Assembly (NCBI GenBank): GCA_913061095.1
Contig: CAJXVM010000016.1
Span: 1 to 64,000 of the forward strand
Reading direction: 5' to 3'
Source of the DNA: an uncultured Ignavibacteria bacterium
Lineage (GTDB): Bacteria; Bacteroidota; Ignavibacteria; SZUA-365
Length of the DNA: 64,000 nt
The notes under the pieces were generated by a model. It was given only the letters and a program-made list of their open reading frames with translations. It was not told where the DNA came from and ran no database searches. The translations under genes were made by a program, and so were the position numbers. Below, piece by piece: positions 25,321 through 35,137 of this stretch (positions within the stretch are counted from its first letter, which is position 1; each line of letters starts with the position of its first letter).

Positions 25321-25499
25321 GGGGAGCCCTCAAAGGTCGAAAAATTCACTTTTTGGCTGGTACAGTTTAAGGGGAGACCTCAGGAGCGCTTTTCAAAACC
25401 CTTGACAAAGGAATCGAGTTGCGATACTTTTCGGGGAACTTTCATGCTGGCCTCTTCTTTGTGTGATGACAAAGAGAAAGTGCAGATACTTTCGCTTAG

Positions 25500-26025
25500 A
25501 GGCTAGCACGATATTTTAGCACGTGACGAACCGTCTCGTACGAAATGGATTCAACATACTGGAGATCCACCATCCTGTCCGCAAGCAACCGCAACGACCA
25601 CCGATCGTATCCCTTCGGAGGATCGCTACAGCTCAGAGCGATCAGATGTTCTTCAACGTTGCCATCTGCTTTCCGCTCATACTCCCGCTGAGGCTTTTGT
25701 TTTGCGAGCGCGCCATCGAATCCACTTTCAACGCAACATCGTTTGATACCGTCGATCTTCTTCATGCTGATACGCAACACACTCGAAATCTGCTCATTGG
25801 TAAGCCGGTACGTCTGATGCGGTCCTTCGTCACTATTCAACAGAATCAGTGCGTTGAGGATCTTCTGGCTGCTGTGTCGTCCTTTCGTGGTGATTTACTC
25901 GAGCATGGCACGCTCGTCTTCAGAAGGGCGGATGCGGTATTTGACTGTAGGCATGTCTTGTTTTCTGAATGCTCGGAGACAGCATACGGAATTTATTACG
26001 ACACATCAAGCGTGACATGACAGTA
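25500..26025 (-). pseudogene. IS630 remnant (N-terminal half only)
   Basis: Minus-strand relic of the same IS630 family as 20063-21282. Its terminal inverted repeat is at about 25985-26025, followed by MPTVKYRIRPSEDERAMLE, an in-frame TAA replacing a Glu codon, then ITTKGRHSSQKILNALILLN and so on to SYETVRHVLK. Homology stops right after CTAAAA, where the intact copy has its A8 slippery run; the catalytic half is gone. Confidence 0.85.
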
Positions 26026-26030
26026 GGCAC

Positions 26031-26101
26031 GAATTATCTACTGAATGTTCGTAGATAAAATACACAATCTGTTATGACATATCCTGTGCGACAGGACGCT
26101 A
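26031..26101 (-). repeat. solo IS630-type end
   Basis: The reverse complement reads TAGCGTCCTGTCGCACAGGA, then ATATGTCATAACAGATTGTG, and continues to ACGAACATTCAGTAGATAA. It follows the left end of the intact IS630 almost base for base, with more divergence. It abuts the previous remnant, which suggests one related element inserted into or next to another. Confidence 0.7.
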
Positions 26102-26118
26102 ATATGTAGCTTTAGGCA

Positions 26119-27111
26119 ATGAATGACGCTCCAGTATTATACATAGCATATAACAGACCAAATAAGGTGAAGGAGACTTTGGCAGCCCTTGTGCATTCAT
26201 ATAAAGCGCCAGAATACATTGCACTAGATGGTCCCAAGGCAGGTAACATAATTGATGAGGAGAAATGTACCGGAGTCAGAAATGAAGTACGAAAACTTAC
26301 GGGGAAAGAAAGTAAACTTTTAGTGTCCGATGTGAATATGGGCTGTAAGTCAAGAATATCAAGTGCTCTTGATGCGATATTCAAAGAGCATGATTCCGTA
26401 GTTGTGATTGAAGATGATATTCTTGTTTCGGCAAGTTTTGTTCCCTATATGAAGATGATGCTGGAGAAATACAATGAAGACGATAGGGTGTATGCGCTAC
26501 ATGGATATAACTTTGGAATGGACTACAAGCCCACTGAGGTAAGAGTTACTAAGTACTTTAATATGTGGGGGTGGGCCACTTGGAGGCGTTCGCGGCAATT
26601 GGTGGATTATTCTATGTCGGAGTGGATAAGGCAGTCAGAATTAAATAAATATAGATTTTTATGGAAAAATCTTGGATCAATAGTGCAGGATCCTGGTTGG
26701 TCGCAATATTATAAGCTAATGTACGATAAGGTTGCTAATGGAGCGCTTGATTCATGGGCTTATTGTTGGATGTATGCTCAGTTGAAATCGGGGGGGGGTA
26801 GTATAATACCACCAAAGAATATGGTTAAACTAATTGGGTACGATGAAGATGCGCTTCATACAAAAAGCGACGAGAGTGGATTGACAGATGTAGACATAGA
26901 AATTTATGATTCGAGAGTTTCCATACCCTCTGGGGAATTAGTGTATGATCATAGATATGATAAAGAAGCTGTCCGAGGTATGTGGGAACCATACAATCAG
27001 GATTATAAAATACATAGATTGGGGAGTATCGCGAAGGAAATAGTAACAAATGGGCATGGTAAAAAAGTGTTAAAAGCACTGCGCTCATATATTTATAATA
27101 AAAGGAAATAA
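26119..27111 (+). CDS. GNT-I-like glycosyltransferase (GT-A fold)
   Basis: 330 aa. N-terminal VLYIAYNRPNKVKETLAAL, a DxD-type metal site in VVVIEDDILVSASFVPYMKMML near residue 95, and WGWATWRRSR near 155 are shared with proteins related to N-acetylglucosaminyltransferase I and POMGnT-type enzymes in bacterial capsule loci. The C-terminal GYDEDALHTKSDES also matches the paralogue at 28034. It begins 18 bp after the IS630 remnant and is strongly AT-rich. Donor and acceptor are unknown. Confidence 0.82.
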   Translation: MNDAPVLYIAYNRPNKVKETLAALVHSYKAPEYIALDGPKAGNIIDEEKCTGVRNEVRKLTGKESKLLVSDVNMGCKSRISSALDAIFKEHDSVVVIEDDILVSASFVPYMKMMLEKYNEDDRVYALHGYNFGMDYKPTEVRVTKYFNMWGWATWRRSRQLVDYSMSEWIRQSELNKYRFLWKNLGSIVQDPGWSQYYKLMYDKVANGALDSWAYCWMYAQLKSGGGSIIPPKNMVKLIGYDEDALHTKSDESGLTDVDIEIYDSRVSIPSGELVYDHRYDKEAVRGMWEPYNQDYKIHRLGSIAKEIVTNGHGKKVLKALRSYIYNKRK

Positions 27112-27126
27112 AATTAGGGATTCCGT

Positions 27127-27981
27127 ATGATCTTGTACTTAGCAAGAGAGACTAAGAAGCTAATTCAGACTCAAAAAAAAATGATGGTTCTAGGAAGTTT
27201 ATGGAGCCGGGAACTCGATACGATTATCCTGCAAGATCGCAAGGCGGGATTGTTTTCCTTGATATTCCAAGTTCTCGCGACAGCAATGATATGTGAAAGG
27301 AAAAAGCTGAATTTAGTAATAGATTTCGTTAATTCATCGTATTCGCAAAATGCCCATCAAGGGAATACAAACTGGTGGAGCTGTATCTTTAAAAGCTGTG
27401 AGATTATTAACAATCCAAATAGAGGTGAAAAGCGACTGCTGGCTTCAAATATTCAACAGATGCACAAGCTTGCGGATATAGGCGGAGGTCTGCCGAGATA
27501 CTTTGGGTGGCGTACGCTAAGGCGATTTGAACTACAAGACCACATCTCGTCGTTTATAAGTACGACTGTAATAAAAGACTTCAAAGGTAAGAATGTTCTG
27601 GGGGTACATTATCGTGGTACGGATAAGGTGTCAGGTGATTATAGGGAGACTTCTCGTGTACCGTACGAAAATATGATGAATGTGATAGATAAATATATAT
27701 ATGGTCGAGATAAATTATTTATCGCGACCGACGAAGAAGGATTTTTAGAATCAGCAATAAGTAAATATGGCGATATGGTTCTTTTCCAGGAAGCCACAAG
27801 AAGTAAAACGAATGAATCTGTTCACATGAGTAATATGAACGATAATGGTCAGAAAATTGCTAGAGAGGCGGTAATAGATTCGGTTCTGCTCTCGAAAACT
27901 AATATGCTTCTTCGAACAAAGTCCAATCTTTCAATAGGATCTCTGTACTTTAACCCTTACCTGAAATATATGACAATTTAG
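27127..27981 (+). CDS. NodZ/GT23-like fucosyltransferase family protein
   Basis: 284 aa. The GDP-fucose-binding motif region reads GVHYRGTDKVSGDYRET near residue 160. FIATDEEGFLESAISKYGD and SVLLSKTNMLLRTKSNLSIGSLYFNP follow, as in O-fucosyltransferase/NodZ-like enzymes. A role in adding L-fucose to the glycan fits the GDP-fucose genes in the same locus. It lies between two GNT-I-like paralogues, with a short 15-bp gap upstream. Start at ATG 27127; a start at Met19 or Met20 cannot be excluded. Confidence 0.72.
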   Translation: MILYLARETKKLIQTQKKMMVLGSLWSRELDTIILQDRKAGLFSLIFQVLATAMICERKKLNLVIDFVNSSYSQNAHQGNTNWWSCIFKSCEIINNPNRGEKRLLASNIQQMHKLADIGGGLPRYFGWRTLRRFELQDHISSFISTTVIKDFKGKNVLGVHYRGTDKVSGDYRETSRVPYENMMNVIDKYIYGRDKLFIATDEEGFLESAISKYGDMVLFQEATRSKTNESVHMSNMNDNGQKIAREAVIDSVLLSKTNMLLRTKSNLSIGSLYFNPYLKYMTI

Positions 27982-28033
27982 ATGCTTTGTTCAAAGGGCA
28001 ATGTAGCTGTTTAAAAGATAAGTGTGAAAATAT

Positions 28034-28981
28034 ATGGATAATGCCTATCATGTCAAGACAGCAATTGCACTGATAGTTTATAAGCGCCCAGATAAAACGA
28101 GAAAGGTGCTTGAGGCGCTGTCAAAAGTAGTTTGTGGTAGGGTATATGTAATTGCTGACGGTCCGAAGAATGAGCGTGAAAGAGAGAGCGTCTATAATGT
28201 TCGGGAAATGATCGAAACGAAATTAAGTGGAAATGTATATAATATATACTCAGAAAATAATATGGGCAGCCGCCAGAGGGTGGTTTCGGGCTTGAATCAT
28301 GCTTTTCAGTATGAAGATGAACTTATAGTGATTGAAGACGATATTATTCCGACACCTGCGTTCTTCGAGTTTTGCGACAATATGCTGGAGCGTTACCGCA
28401 AAGATGAAAGAGTGTTTATGGTAAGCGGTAGAAACCACCTAGGCAGCTATGGCGACGGAGATAATTCCTATATATTTACCCTGGAGGCATACACCTGGGG
28501 TTGGGCAACTTGGAGGAGGGCATGGGAAATGTATGACTCAACATTAAAAATCTATGAGAACCGTGTGTCAAAGAGACGTTTTAATCAAAGCCTTAAGGAG
28601 ATGAAGTACCTGAGGATAAGCATAAAGCGGGGAGTGAGAAAGGCACTTCAGAATAGATTGGACGCATGGGATTACCAATGGAATTATGCAATGATATGTA
28701 ATGAAGGGCTATGTATTGTTCCGGTCGTAAATATGATTAGAAATGATGGTTTTGGTGAAGATGCTACTCACACAAAGAACGAGTCTAGTGCGCTCAGTCA
28801 GGTGTATGTTGGTGAATTATACCCACCGTACAGACACAATGTTGATATGAAAAACAACTTGTATTATTATGATGAAGTTGTAAGAAGGGTGTATAAATGG
28901 AATCGTGTGATGTTGATGAAATCGTGGTGGAGAGAGATAAAATCTACTATAAAGTATTGGTTGAAATCACTTTTCTCTTAG
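28034..28981 (+). CDS. GNT-I-like glycosyltransferase, paralogue of the 26119 gene
   Basis: 315 aa. Same architecture as the gene at 26119: IALIVYKRPDKTRKVLEAL, VYVIADGPKN, NMGSRQRVVSGLNHAF, LIVIEDDIIPTPAFFEF, TWGWATWRRAWEM and DAWDYQWNYAMI, GFGEDATHTKNESS. The pair probably arose by duplication and may add two linkages of the same unit. AT-rich. Confidence 0.83.
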   Translation: MDNAYHVKTAIALIVYKRPDKTRKVLEALSKVVCGRVYVIADGPKNERERESVYNVREMIETKLSGNVYNIYSENNMGSRQRVVSGLNHAFQYEDELIVIEDDIIPTPAFFEFCDNMLERYRKDERVFMVSGRNHLGSYGDGDNSYIFTLEAYTWGWATWRRAWEMYDSTLKIYENRVSKRRFNQSLKEMKYLRISIKRGVRKALQNRLDAWDYQWNYAMICNEGLCIVPVVNMIRNDGFGEDATHTKNESSALSQVYVGELYPPYRHNVDMKNNLYYYDEVVRRVYKWNRVMLMKSWWREIKSTIKYWLKSLFS

Positions 28982-29042
28982 AGTGCTGGTCATAGTAACG
29001 CGTGACGCAGATGATGAGGTAATACTAAGAGACGCCCTTAAA

Positions 29043-30029
29043 ATGGAAGCCCTAGTAAGCACAATAATCCCAACAATAGGGAGAACCCGACTTCTTGAAG
29101 ATGCAATTTCGTCCGCACTTAATCAAAGAGGTGTAGAGCAGGAGGTAATCGTTGTTGTTGATGATATTGAAGCTTATAGCGGCGTTCTTTCGGCCTGCAG
29201 TGCTTATAACGTGAGAGTTGTTGTTAATGATGGAAGACCCGGTCCAGCAGGAGCGAGGAACTACGGTGTTAACATCTCTAAAGGTGATTACATAGCATTT
29301 CTTGATGATGACGATATATGGCATCCAGAGAAATTGAAAAGTCAAGTAGCGGTATTTAATGAAAACAGTAATGATGTAGGAGTGGTATTCTGTCAGGCAG
29401 TATACTATGACAGTACAACTGGAGTCATTCGCTATACGAAGCGGGAAGTAGATGCGTTTACGAAAATGAGTGATATTATTACTGGTATAAAGATTAATGG
29501 CCCGCCGACCGCTCTTTTCAAAAAACACTGCTTCAATGATGCCGGGGCATTCGACGAAAATATATCTTACTGGGAAGATCAGGAATTGTATGCAAGAGTA
29601 TGTCGATTGTGCGCGATTATTAGTATGCCTGATATTATGACGCTAATACGCGTTAATCATGGGTACAATAGATTAACGGATCAGGATAGCATAAACTGTA
29701 AGAGATCGGCGGAGGCGCTAAAATATATATATGAAAAGCATGAGTTAGATATCGAGGGAGAGATGGGGACCAAAATGTTGGTGAGAGTGGCGCAAGAATA
29801 TCTAAAGGCAAAGGAGTTCAAACGAAGTACGGTGGCAACCCTACACGCATGCGTTAAATACAGACTAAATATTAGGCCATTGCTGGTCATGATGCGCATG
29901 ATTTTTAGAGGTGTTGGGGTGCGTGGAAGGGAAAAGAAAACGGCTCTTGATGAACCATATTATGGTTTAACTGATGAAAATAGGATTAAAGAAGTAGAAC
30001 TTTTGTTGAAGATGATCGGTAATATCTAA
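29043..30029 (+). CDS. GT2-family glycosyltransferase
   Basis: 328 aa, start at MEALVSTIIPTIGRTRLLEDA. A GTG at 28983 gives a longer form that overlaps no gene but adds unconserved residues. GT-A fold with SALNQRGVEQEVIVVVDD, GPAGARNYGVNISKGDYIAFLDDDDIW (DxD region) and DENISYWEDQELYARVCR (base region). Likely an inverting transferase. AT-rich like its neighbours. Confidence 0.88.
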   Translation: MEALVSTIIPTIGRTRLLEDAISSALNQRGVEQEVIVVVDDIEAYSGVLSACSAYNVRVVVNDGRPGPAGARNYGVNISKGDYIAFLDDDDIWHPEKLKSQVAVFNENSNDVGVVFCQAVYYDSTTGVIRYTKREVDAFTKMSDIITGIKINGPPTALFKKHCFNDAGAFDENISYWEDQELYARVCRLCAIISMPDIMTLIRVNHGYNRLTDQDSINCKRSAEALKYIYEKHELDIEGEMGTKMLVRVAQEYLKAKEFKRSTVATLHACVKYRLNIRPLLVMMRMIFRGVGVRGREKKTALDEPYYGLTDENRIKEVELLLKMIGNI

Positions 30030-30547
30030 AAACTTTGTCTTGTTGACAGGTAATTGGGTGCTTAATCCGGAAGTATGACGAGGTCCGTAAGATAGTGACT
30101 AGATTATTGTGCAGACAGAAAATTCTCGCGAACGAATGATTGTTCCCTCGAGCGTTGCGTGGCGCGGGGAGACTGCCCTTCCGGGCCAGGCATAGCCCAA
30201 GATGGATCGGCGATAAGGGACGCGCGTCTGCCTCGCACTTCATCCGAATTTCTTGTACTTTCGGGTAATCAAGCATCCGGATTTTGTATTATGAATCGTT
30301 CCGACGAGCAGCTCGGGGCGACGTAGCTTAAGATATTGCGTCCTTTCCAATTTGTCGCTTCCTTGCGCCATCAGCAGTTTATATTGGGCTTGGTCGACAT
30401 CGTATAGCACTACAGTAGACAGTTGTTCGATTATGATACCCCTTATAATTCGAAAACGGTGCTTTAGACAGTTATTTCCAACACTACTCATCTTTGTGGT
30501 TAGCCACAAGCCTCTCGGAAGAACCGAAATATTTGAAACATGATGAT
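30030..30547. other. 518-bp gap without a recognised gene
   Basis: The first part (30110-30250) is GC-richer than the surrounding AT-rich genes. A minus-strand ORF (30240-30593) carries VDQAQYKLLMAQGSDKLERTQYLKLRRPEL and overlaps the next gene, with no family I recognise. It may be a decayed gene or IS scrap. No terminal repeats or tRNA-like structures were seen. Confidence 0.4.
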
Positions 30548-31543
30548 ATGAGCCTTGTAGTATTAAGTAATTCGGAAACATTATACAATGCATGGAATAA
30601 TGGTTGCAATAATTCAGGATTAACGGGAGGTGTGAGGTACAATATCAACATGATGGGCGTCATCCAGGCGTATGAAGGGTGGATGGATCGTAGATTTGTA
30701 AAACGTAAAAGCGAAAGAATGTGGGAATATGCGAAAAGGATACGTAAATATGAGGTTAATGAGAAGCTCCAGATATTAGAACCGATGGTCGCTGCGTTTA
30801 TAAAACAGAATAATGAGAGTCGTAAGATTGCGATATTACATCACTTTGATAACGCGCTGCGATATGGTCTTCATAGATACCTTTATACAAAATATGTGAT
30901 AAGGAAATTGCAGCTTTGCGATCGCATTGTCGTTGTATCGCCATATTGGGAGAACCTATTACAGGATCATGGGATTGGTAATGTCGTAGTTATACGGAAT
31001 TCTTATCCCAGATCCTATGCAGATAATATTGTTAGAGATGATTCCGTATTTTCTGAACTTGGATTGCCAAGGAGAGAGACCATGGTGTTTGGGGGAAAGG
31101 CGACTTCCTCGAAGGGATTTTTCCAGCTTTGCGAGCACTTAAGTGGAGATGTCTTCGTAATTGGCACTGGGCAAGATCAACAAAGACAAACGAAATGGGC
31201 AGTATGCGACCTTGATTCGCTTATGTATAAAAGGATTGTTGCAGCTTGCGATATAACCATTCTAAACACTAATATGATAGAGGGATGGAGTCGGGTTGCA
31301 CATGAGTCCCTGCTTCTCGGTACCCCAGTCCTGGCGCGACCGATGGGGGGGCTGATGAATATGATTAAGGAGGGTGGGCAGCATAGTTACAATGACTACA
31401 AAGAAATGAACAAAAAATGCAGACAGATAGTGGAGGATCGAAATAAGTATTCACTTCTCGGTAAAAGTGCAATGGCGAAATACGATATGGAATATTTTCG
31501 TACAAGCTGGGAGGATGTAATTAATTGTGTAAATAATCCATAA
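30548..31543 (+). CDS. glycosyltransferase, GT1/GT4-like
   Basis: 331 aa, start at MSLVVLSNSETLYNAW (30548), preferred over an upstream in-frame ATG because upstream codons lie in unconserved gap sequence. GT-B fold: KIAILHHFDNALRYG, LCDRIVVVSPYWENLLQDHG, VFGGKATSSKGFFQLCEHL and a C-terminal EGWSRVAHESLLLGTPVLARPMGG (E-x7 donor-site type). Function within the glycan is unknown. Confidence 0.78.
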   Translation: MSLVVLSNSETLYNAWNNGCNNSGLTGGVRYNINMMGVIQAYEGWMDRRFVKRKSERMWEYAKRIRKYEVNEKLQILEPMVAAFIKQNNESRKIAILHHFDNALRYGLHRYLYTKYVIRKLQLCDRIVVVSPYWENLLQDHGIGNVVVIRNSYPRSYADNIVRDDSVFSELGLPRRETMVFGGKATSSKGFFQLCEHLSGDVFVIGTGQDQQRQTKWAVCDLDSLMYKRIVAACDITILNTNMIEGWSRVAHESLLLGTPVLARPMGGLMNMIKEGGQHSYNDYKEMNKKCRQIVEDRNKYSLLGKSAMAKYDMEYFRTSWEDVINCVNNP

Positions 31544-31709
31544 CATGATCGTACATAGGACGATATACCATAAACTGCAAAAAGGAAATCATTATATTAA
31601 TCACTCTAAACGTTACTTGATAGTGGCCGGGAAGAATGCAGACCATAAATGATCAATTTATATCGGCAGCACGGTTTAATGGTGGAGTGGTATATTCGAT
31701 GACGGGGCT

Positions 31710-32477
31710 ATGAAAATATCTGTAGTCACCATTGCATTAAATGACGAAATGCGAATAGCGAGAACACTAGAAAGTGTGCGAAGACAGACAAGGCCGCTGG
31801 ACGAATATATAGTTGTCGACGGGCTGTCTACAGATAAAACGAATGATATAATACGAAGCTATTCTGATATTGTAACAGATCACATTAGTGAACCTGATAA
31901 GGGGATTTACGATGCGATGAATAAAGGTATATTGCGAGCTACTGGCGACATAATAGGTATCCTGAATGCGGGGGATTATTACTATCCGAGAACCATTGAA
32001 CGAGTTCAGCAAGCGAGCGCTGGATGCGATGCGGACATCTATCATGGCGACCAAATGACATTTACTGAGTACAGTGATTTTTCGTTTTATCGATACCAGA
32101 AACCTGAAACGGAAATAGAGAGTCTAGAGTCGGGACCAACAATATATCATCCTACTTGTTTTGTCAGTAAACGATTATATAAAAGCATCGACATGTATGA
32201 CACTTCTTACCGAGTGAATGCAGACTACGAATTTCTGTTGCGCGCGAAAAGGGCTGGAGCTGTGTTTATGTACATCCCGTATACGCTTACGGGATTTCAA
32301 ACAGGTGGAGTAAGTGGCGGGTGTAGTAGATATTATGAGGCATACAGAATCATTATGTCATACGATCTGCCCCTGTGGGGGATTGCGACGTGTAAGCTTA
32401 TTCGTTGCATTGTTTATGATCGCATTGGTAAGCTAGTAAGGTGGGATAGACTGCTAGAACGCAGACGAAAGCGTTAA
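31710..32477 (+). CDS. GT2-family glycosyltransferase (WcaA/PssE-like)
   Basis: 255 aa, typical short GT2: MKISVVTIALNDEMRIARTLESVRRQ, EYIVVDGLSTDKT, SEPDKGIYDAMNKGI, IGILNAGDYYYP and ADYEFLLRAKRAGA with TLTGFQTGGVS near the end. The SEPDKGIYDAMNKGI string marks the WcaA/WbbD-like branch of O-unit transferases. A 166-bp gap without visible signals separates it from the previous gene. Confidence 0.9.
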   Translation: MKISVVTIALNDEMRIARTLESVRRQTRPLDEYIVVDGLSTDKTNDIIRSYSDIVTDHISEPDKGIYDAMNKGILRATGDIIGILNAGDYYYPRTIERVQQASAGCDADIYHGDQMTFTEYSDFSFYRYQKPETEIESLESGPTIYHPTCFVSKRLYKSIDMYDTSYRVNADYEFLLRAKRAGAVFMYIPYTLTGFQTGGVSGGCSRYYEAYRIIMSYDLPLWGIATCKLIRCIVYDRIGKLVRWDRLLERRRKR

Positions 32478-33371
32478 ATTGTGTATGATTCGGTTGACAA
32501 GGAATGTCGTCCCATGGACCTTTTCCGACATGTGTGCTGATTTCACGCATCAGTGTCACGAAATATGTGATCGAAAAGCGGTACCCTGCAGGCTCAGGTC
32601 ATATGGGCGCAGCCGGAAAGTAGCCTCACGATGTTGTACAAAGCACTAGGATTAAGCATAGCGACCATATACAGGATATGTGTGTGCACGGGCATCTGTG
32701 CGTGAAGGGTATATGTGGGTGTCTCATACTGCGTTCCTTGTCGCACCACTCGAGAATGGGAAGCATATCATTCTGTTGATACCCTTGATGCAGTGGCGTC
32801 CGATGAGGCCTCGTGCTGACGAAGACACCTGTATAGAAGCCTGTTTGCTCAAATCAAAGGACACAAGGGTGGGGCACTCCAGGACGCGATAAGAAGGTCA
32901 ATGAGAAGTTGGTCAATGTTTCTCACAGGCATAGTGAAGACCCTGACGCGATTCGGTAAGTGAGTAATAAATGTAGTTTGTTTTCATTGTCGGTTTGTGC
33001 GGGTGCCTGTTTAATGCGCGGATTCCTTATAATCATTTTAATCTGTCTAAGCATGTGAACGAGACACCCAATACGATCCGCCGAAAAGAACTGATAGAGA
33101 GCCTACTTTTGAAGCGGAGCGAGTATCTGCGGCCGATAAATCCCAGTCATTTCGGCGCTCGGCGGGAATACCAGTTCGATGATCTCGGGCATGTGACACG
33201 GGAGAACCCTCTCGCATACGGCATCGCACAGGGACATCTGCCGTCTTTCGAATTGGCTAAGAACCTGGACGGACCCTACCAGTATAGGTTGAACCAGCGG
33301 ACACTCAGCAGCTGGCTCACGCCGATAATGGACTCCGCATTGACAACCAAACGGCACTGAACTTACAGGAC
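32478..33371. other. 894-bp gap without a supported gene
   Basis: Two plus-strand ORFs (32680-32892 and 32995-33360) and overlapping minus ORFs exist, but none shows a recognisable domain, ribosome site or neighbour coupling. 33060-33360 is GC-richer than the flanking genes and may be an eroded insertion or gene remnant. No inverted ends were found. Confidence 0.4.
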
Positions 33372-34877
33372 ATGATTTACGAATATTTTAGAAAATACTC
33401 ATCTCTTTATACCGGCAGAGTTGCTCTTGAGATTGGATCAGAACGCTATACATATGCGGAGTTAAATGAAAGAGCAAAGAACATTGCGAAAAAATTAGAG
33501 CAATCGAAGTCGTCTCGTATAGTAGGAATATTGGCAGCTAAAAGTGTGAGTGCTTATTCTGGTGTCCTCGGTGTGCTAGCAGCGCATCGCTGCTTTGTAC
33601 CTTTTACCAAGAAAATGCCGCCTGCCCAGATAGCCGATATACTTGATGAAACAGGCGTGGACACTTTAATCGTGGGTGAAGAGTATGTAAGTTATTACCA
33701 TGACGTTATGGCTGCGGCCCAGCGGCCTCTAATATGTATTCGGCCGGAAAGCGAAAAATCGGACGTAAGTATATCAAAAACTGTTGATTACGGCAAGGAG
33801 AAGAAAAACGATCGTGTAAAGTGGGAATCTGACATCGCGTATATTCTATATACATCGGGTTCAACTGGTAAACCAAAGGGGATTCCAGTGTCTCATAGCA
33901 ATGTGGTCGCTTATCTAAAGAATGTGTTGCCACAATACGACATTGGCCCAGGTGATAGATGCTCACAAATGTTCGATTTAACATTCGATCCGAGTATCCA
34001 TGATATGTTCGTCACTTGGTACGCCGGTGCTACCCTGGTCATTCCAAATGCCGGAGACATAATAGCTCCTCGCAAGTTCATCATCGACCGTCATCTAACG
34101 GTGTTTGCTACGGTACCCTCAACCGCATATTTTATGATCAAGACAAGAATGCTACGCCCTGGGGATTTTCTAAAACTACGATATACGCTGTTCACGGGGG
34201 AAGCACTTTCGTACCGTATCTATCGAGAATGGCAGCTAGCAGCCCCGAATGCGCAGGTAATTAACGGATACGGCCCGACCGAGTTGACTATAAACATAGC
34301 TGCGTATCCTATTCCAGCAGAGCTCACGTATGAGCAATGTTACAATGGCATCGTTCCGATCGGCACACTGTATGACGAACATCAGATGCTAATTCTAGAT
34401 GAAAATGAAGACGGAATTGGTGAGCTCGCAGTTTCTGGACCGCAGGTATTCGATAGATACATAAATAACAAGAAAAAAACGGCCGAGACCTTTTACGAAT
34501 ACGAAAAAAATAAATATTACAGAACTGGTGATCTGGTTCAAGTTGGTGATGGAAATGTCATACGCTTTGTTGGTCGCCATGACTCACAGATCAAGTTGCG
34601 GGGGTATCGCGTGGAACTGTCGGAGATCGAAGCATGCATAAAGGAGCGGATACGTGGCGAAGTTGTGGTAATCGCTTGGCCTTTCAGCGATAGCATCGCT
34701 CAGGGCGTTGTGGCTTTCCATGATGATCCATCTGTCACAGACTCAGAGATAATCAGGCATTGCCGAGAAACACTTCCTGAGTACATGGTCCCACTTAAGA
34801 TACGGGTACTGCAAGTGTTTCCACTGAACAGCAATGGTAAAATTGACCGTAACCACTTATTGGAGTTTCTAAAATGA
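33372..34877 (+). CDS. amino-acid adenylation domain protein (DltA/NRPS A-domain type)
   Basis: 501 aa stand-alone adenylation enzyme. Core motifs: ILYTSGSTGKPKGIPVSH (A3 P-loop), FDLTFDPSIHDMF (A4), NGYGPTELTINI (A5), YYRTGDLV (A7), FVGRHDSQIKLRGYRVELSEIE (A8) and a terminal NGKIDRN with the catalytic Lys (A10). It should activate an amino or short carboxylic acid as its adenylate and load it onto the carrier protein whose gene overlaps by 4 nt (ATGA). D-alanine-type ligases of teichoic acid are the nearest functional analogy; the substrate is not determined. Confidence 0.9.
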   Translation: MIYEYFRKYSSLYTGRVALEIGSERYTYAELNERAKNIAKKLEQSKSSRIVGILAAKSVSAYSGVLGVLAAHRCFVPFTKKMPPAQIADILDETGVDTLIVGEEYVSYYHDVMAAAQRPLICIRPESEKSDVSISKTVDYGKEKKNDRVKWESDIAYILYTSGSTGKPKGIPVSHSNVVAYLKNVLPQYDIGPGDRCSQMFDLTFDPSIHDMFVTWYAGATLVIPNAGDIIAPRKFIIDRHLTVFATVPSTAYFMIKTRMLRPGDFLKLRYTLFTGEALSYRIYREWQLAAPNAQVINGYGPTELTINIAAYPIPAELTYEQCYNGIVPIGTLYDEHQMLILDENEDGIGELAVSGPQVFDRYINNKKKTAETFYEYEKNKYYRTGDLVQVGDGNVIRFVGRHDSQIKLRGYRVELSEIEACIKERIRGEVVVIAWPFSDSIAQGVVAFHDDPSVTDSEIIRHCRETLPEYMVPLKIRVLQVFPLNSNGKIDRNHLLEFLK

Positions 34878-35137
34878 TCCCTGCTTCTGATATAAAAAAG
34901 TTTATCACGACAAAGCTTCATGAGAAGGCAGCGTTGCTAGGTGAACCTCAGCCGGATGTCACACATGATTATGATATCATGGCTTCAGGTCTGCTTGATT
35001 CCATGGAGTTTTTGGTAATGATTTCTGAAATTGAGGATAAGTATTTCGTAGAAGTTAATTTTAGTGAGGCCGATCCAGAGTCAATGTCGACTGTCGAGGG
35101 CTTTCTTGGTTCCATGAAGCCTATAAAGGCATCATGA
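34874..35137 (+). CDS. acyl carrier protein
   Basis: 87 aa. The phosphopantetheine attachment motif is GLLDSMEFLVMISEIEDKY with Ser43 (DSM instead of the common DSL). It overlaps the adenylation gene (ATGA) and the following GNAT gene (ATGA), so the three are translated as a unit. It presumably carries the activated acyl or aminoacyl group for transfer to an amino sugar. Confidence 0.92.
   Translation: MIPASDIKKFITTKLHEKAALLGEPQPDVTHDYDIMASGLLDSMEFLVMISEIEDKYFVEVNFSEADPESMSTVEGFLGSMKPIKAS

Larger units (their letters stand above)
24113..25332 (+). mobile_element. complete IS3-family element C (IS407-like), nested in C-prime
   Basis: 1220 bp with ends TGACCTTCTCCCTGCAAACTG and, reverse-complemented, TGAGGGCTCCCCTTAAACTG, and a 3-bp AAG target duplication. 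It carries overlapping OrfA and OrfB with a canonical slippery site. It inserted near the 3' end of a close relative, evidence of repeated activity of this family here. Confidence 0.88.
23397..25382 (+). pseudogene. IS3 element C-prime: 5'-truncated OrfB split by nested copy C
   Basis: OrfB nearly identical to that of element C. It begins inside the gene next to element B ([19 protein letters not shown]) and reads to about 24112. It is then interrupted by element C (24113-25332) with an AAG duplication (24110-24112, 25333-25335). Joining across the insert restores ELAMLQGRKIHFLAGTV-stop (stop 25368-25370), matching [17 protein letters not shown] of copy C. The right end (GGGGAGACCTCA) lies at 25371-25382. 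The 5' part and OrfA are missing. As it stands, the frame reads through into element C and stops at 24144. Confidence 0.88.

Noticed and set aside
32995-33360. 121-codon ORF before the adenylation gene
   Set aside because: No recognisable domain, and equally long overlapping frames on the other strand, so it cannot be supported as a gene.
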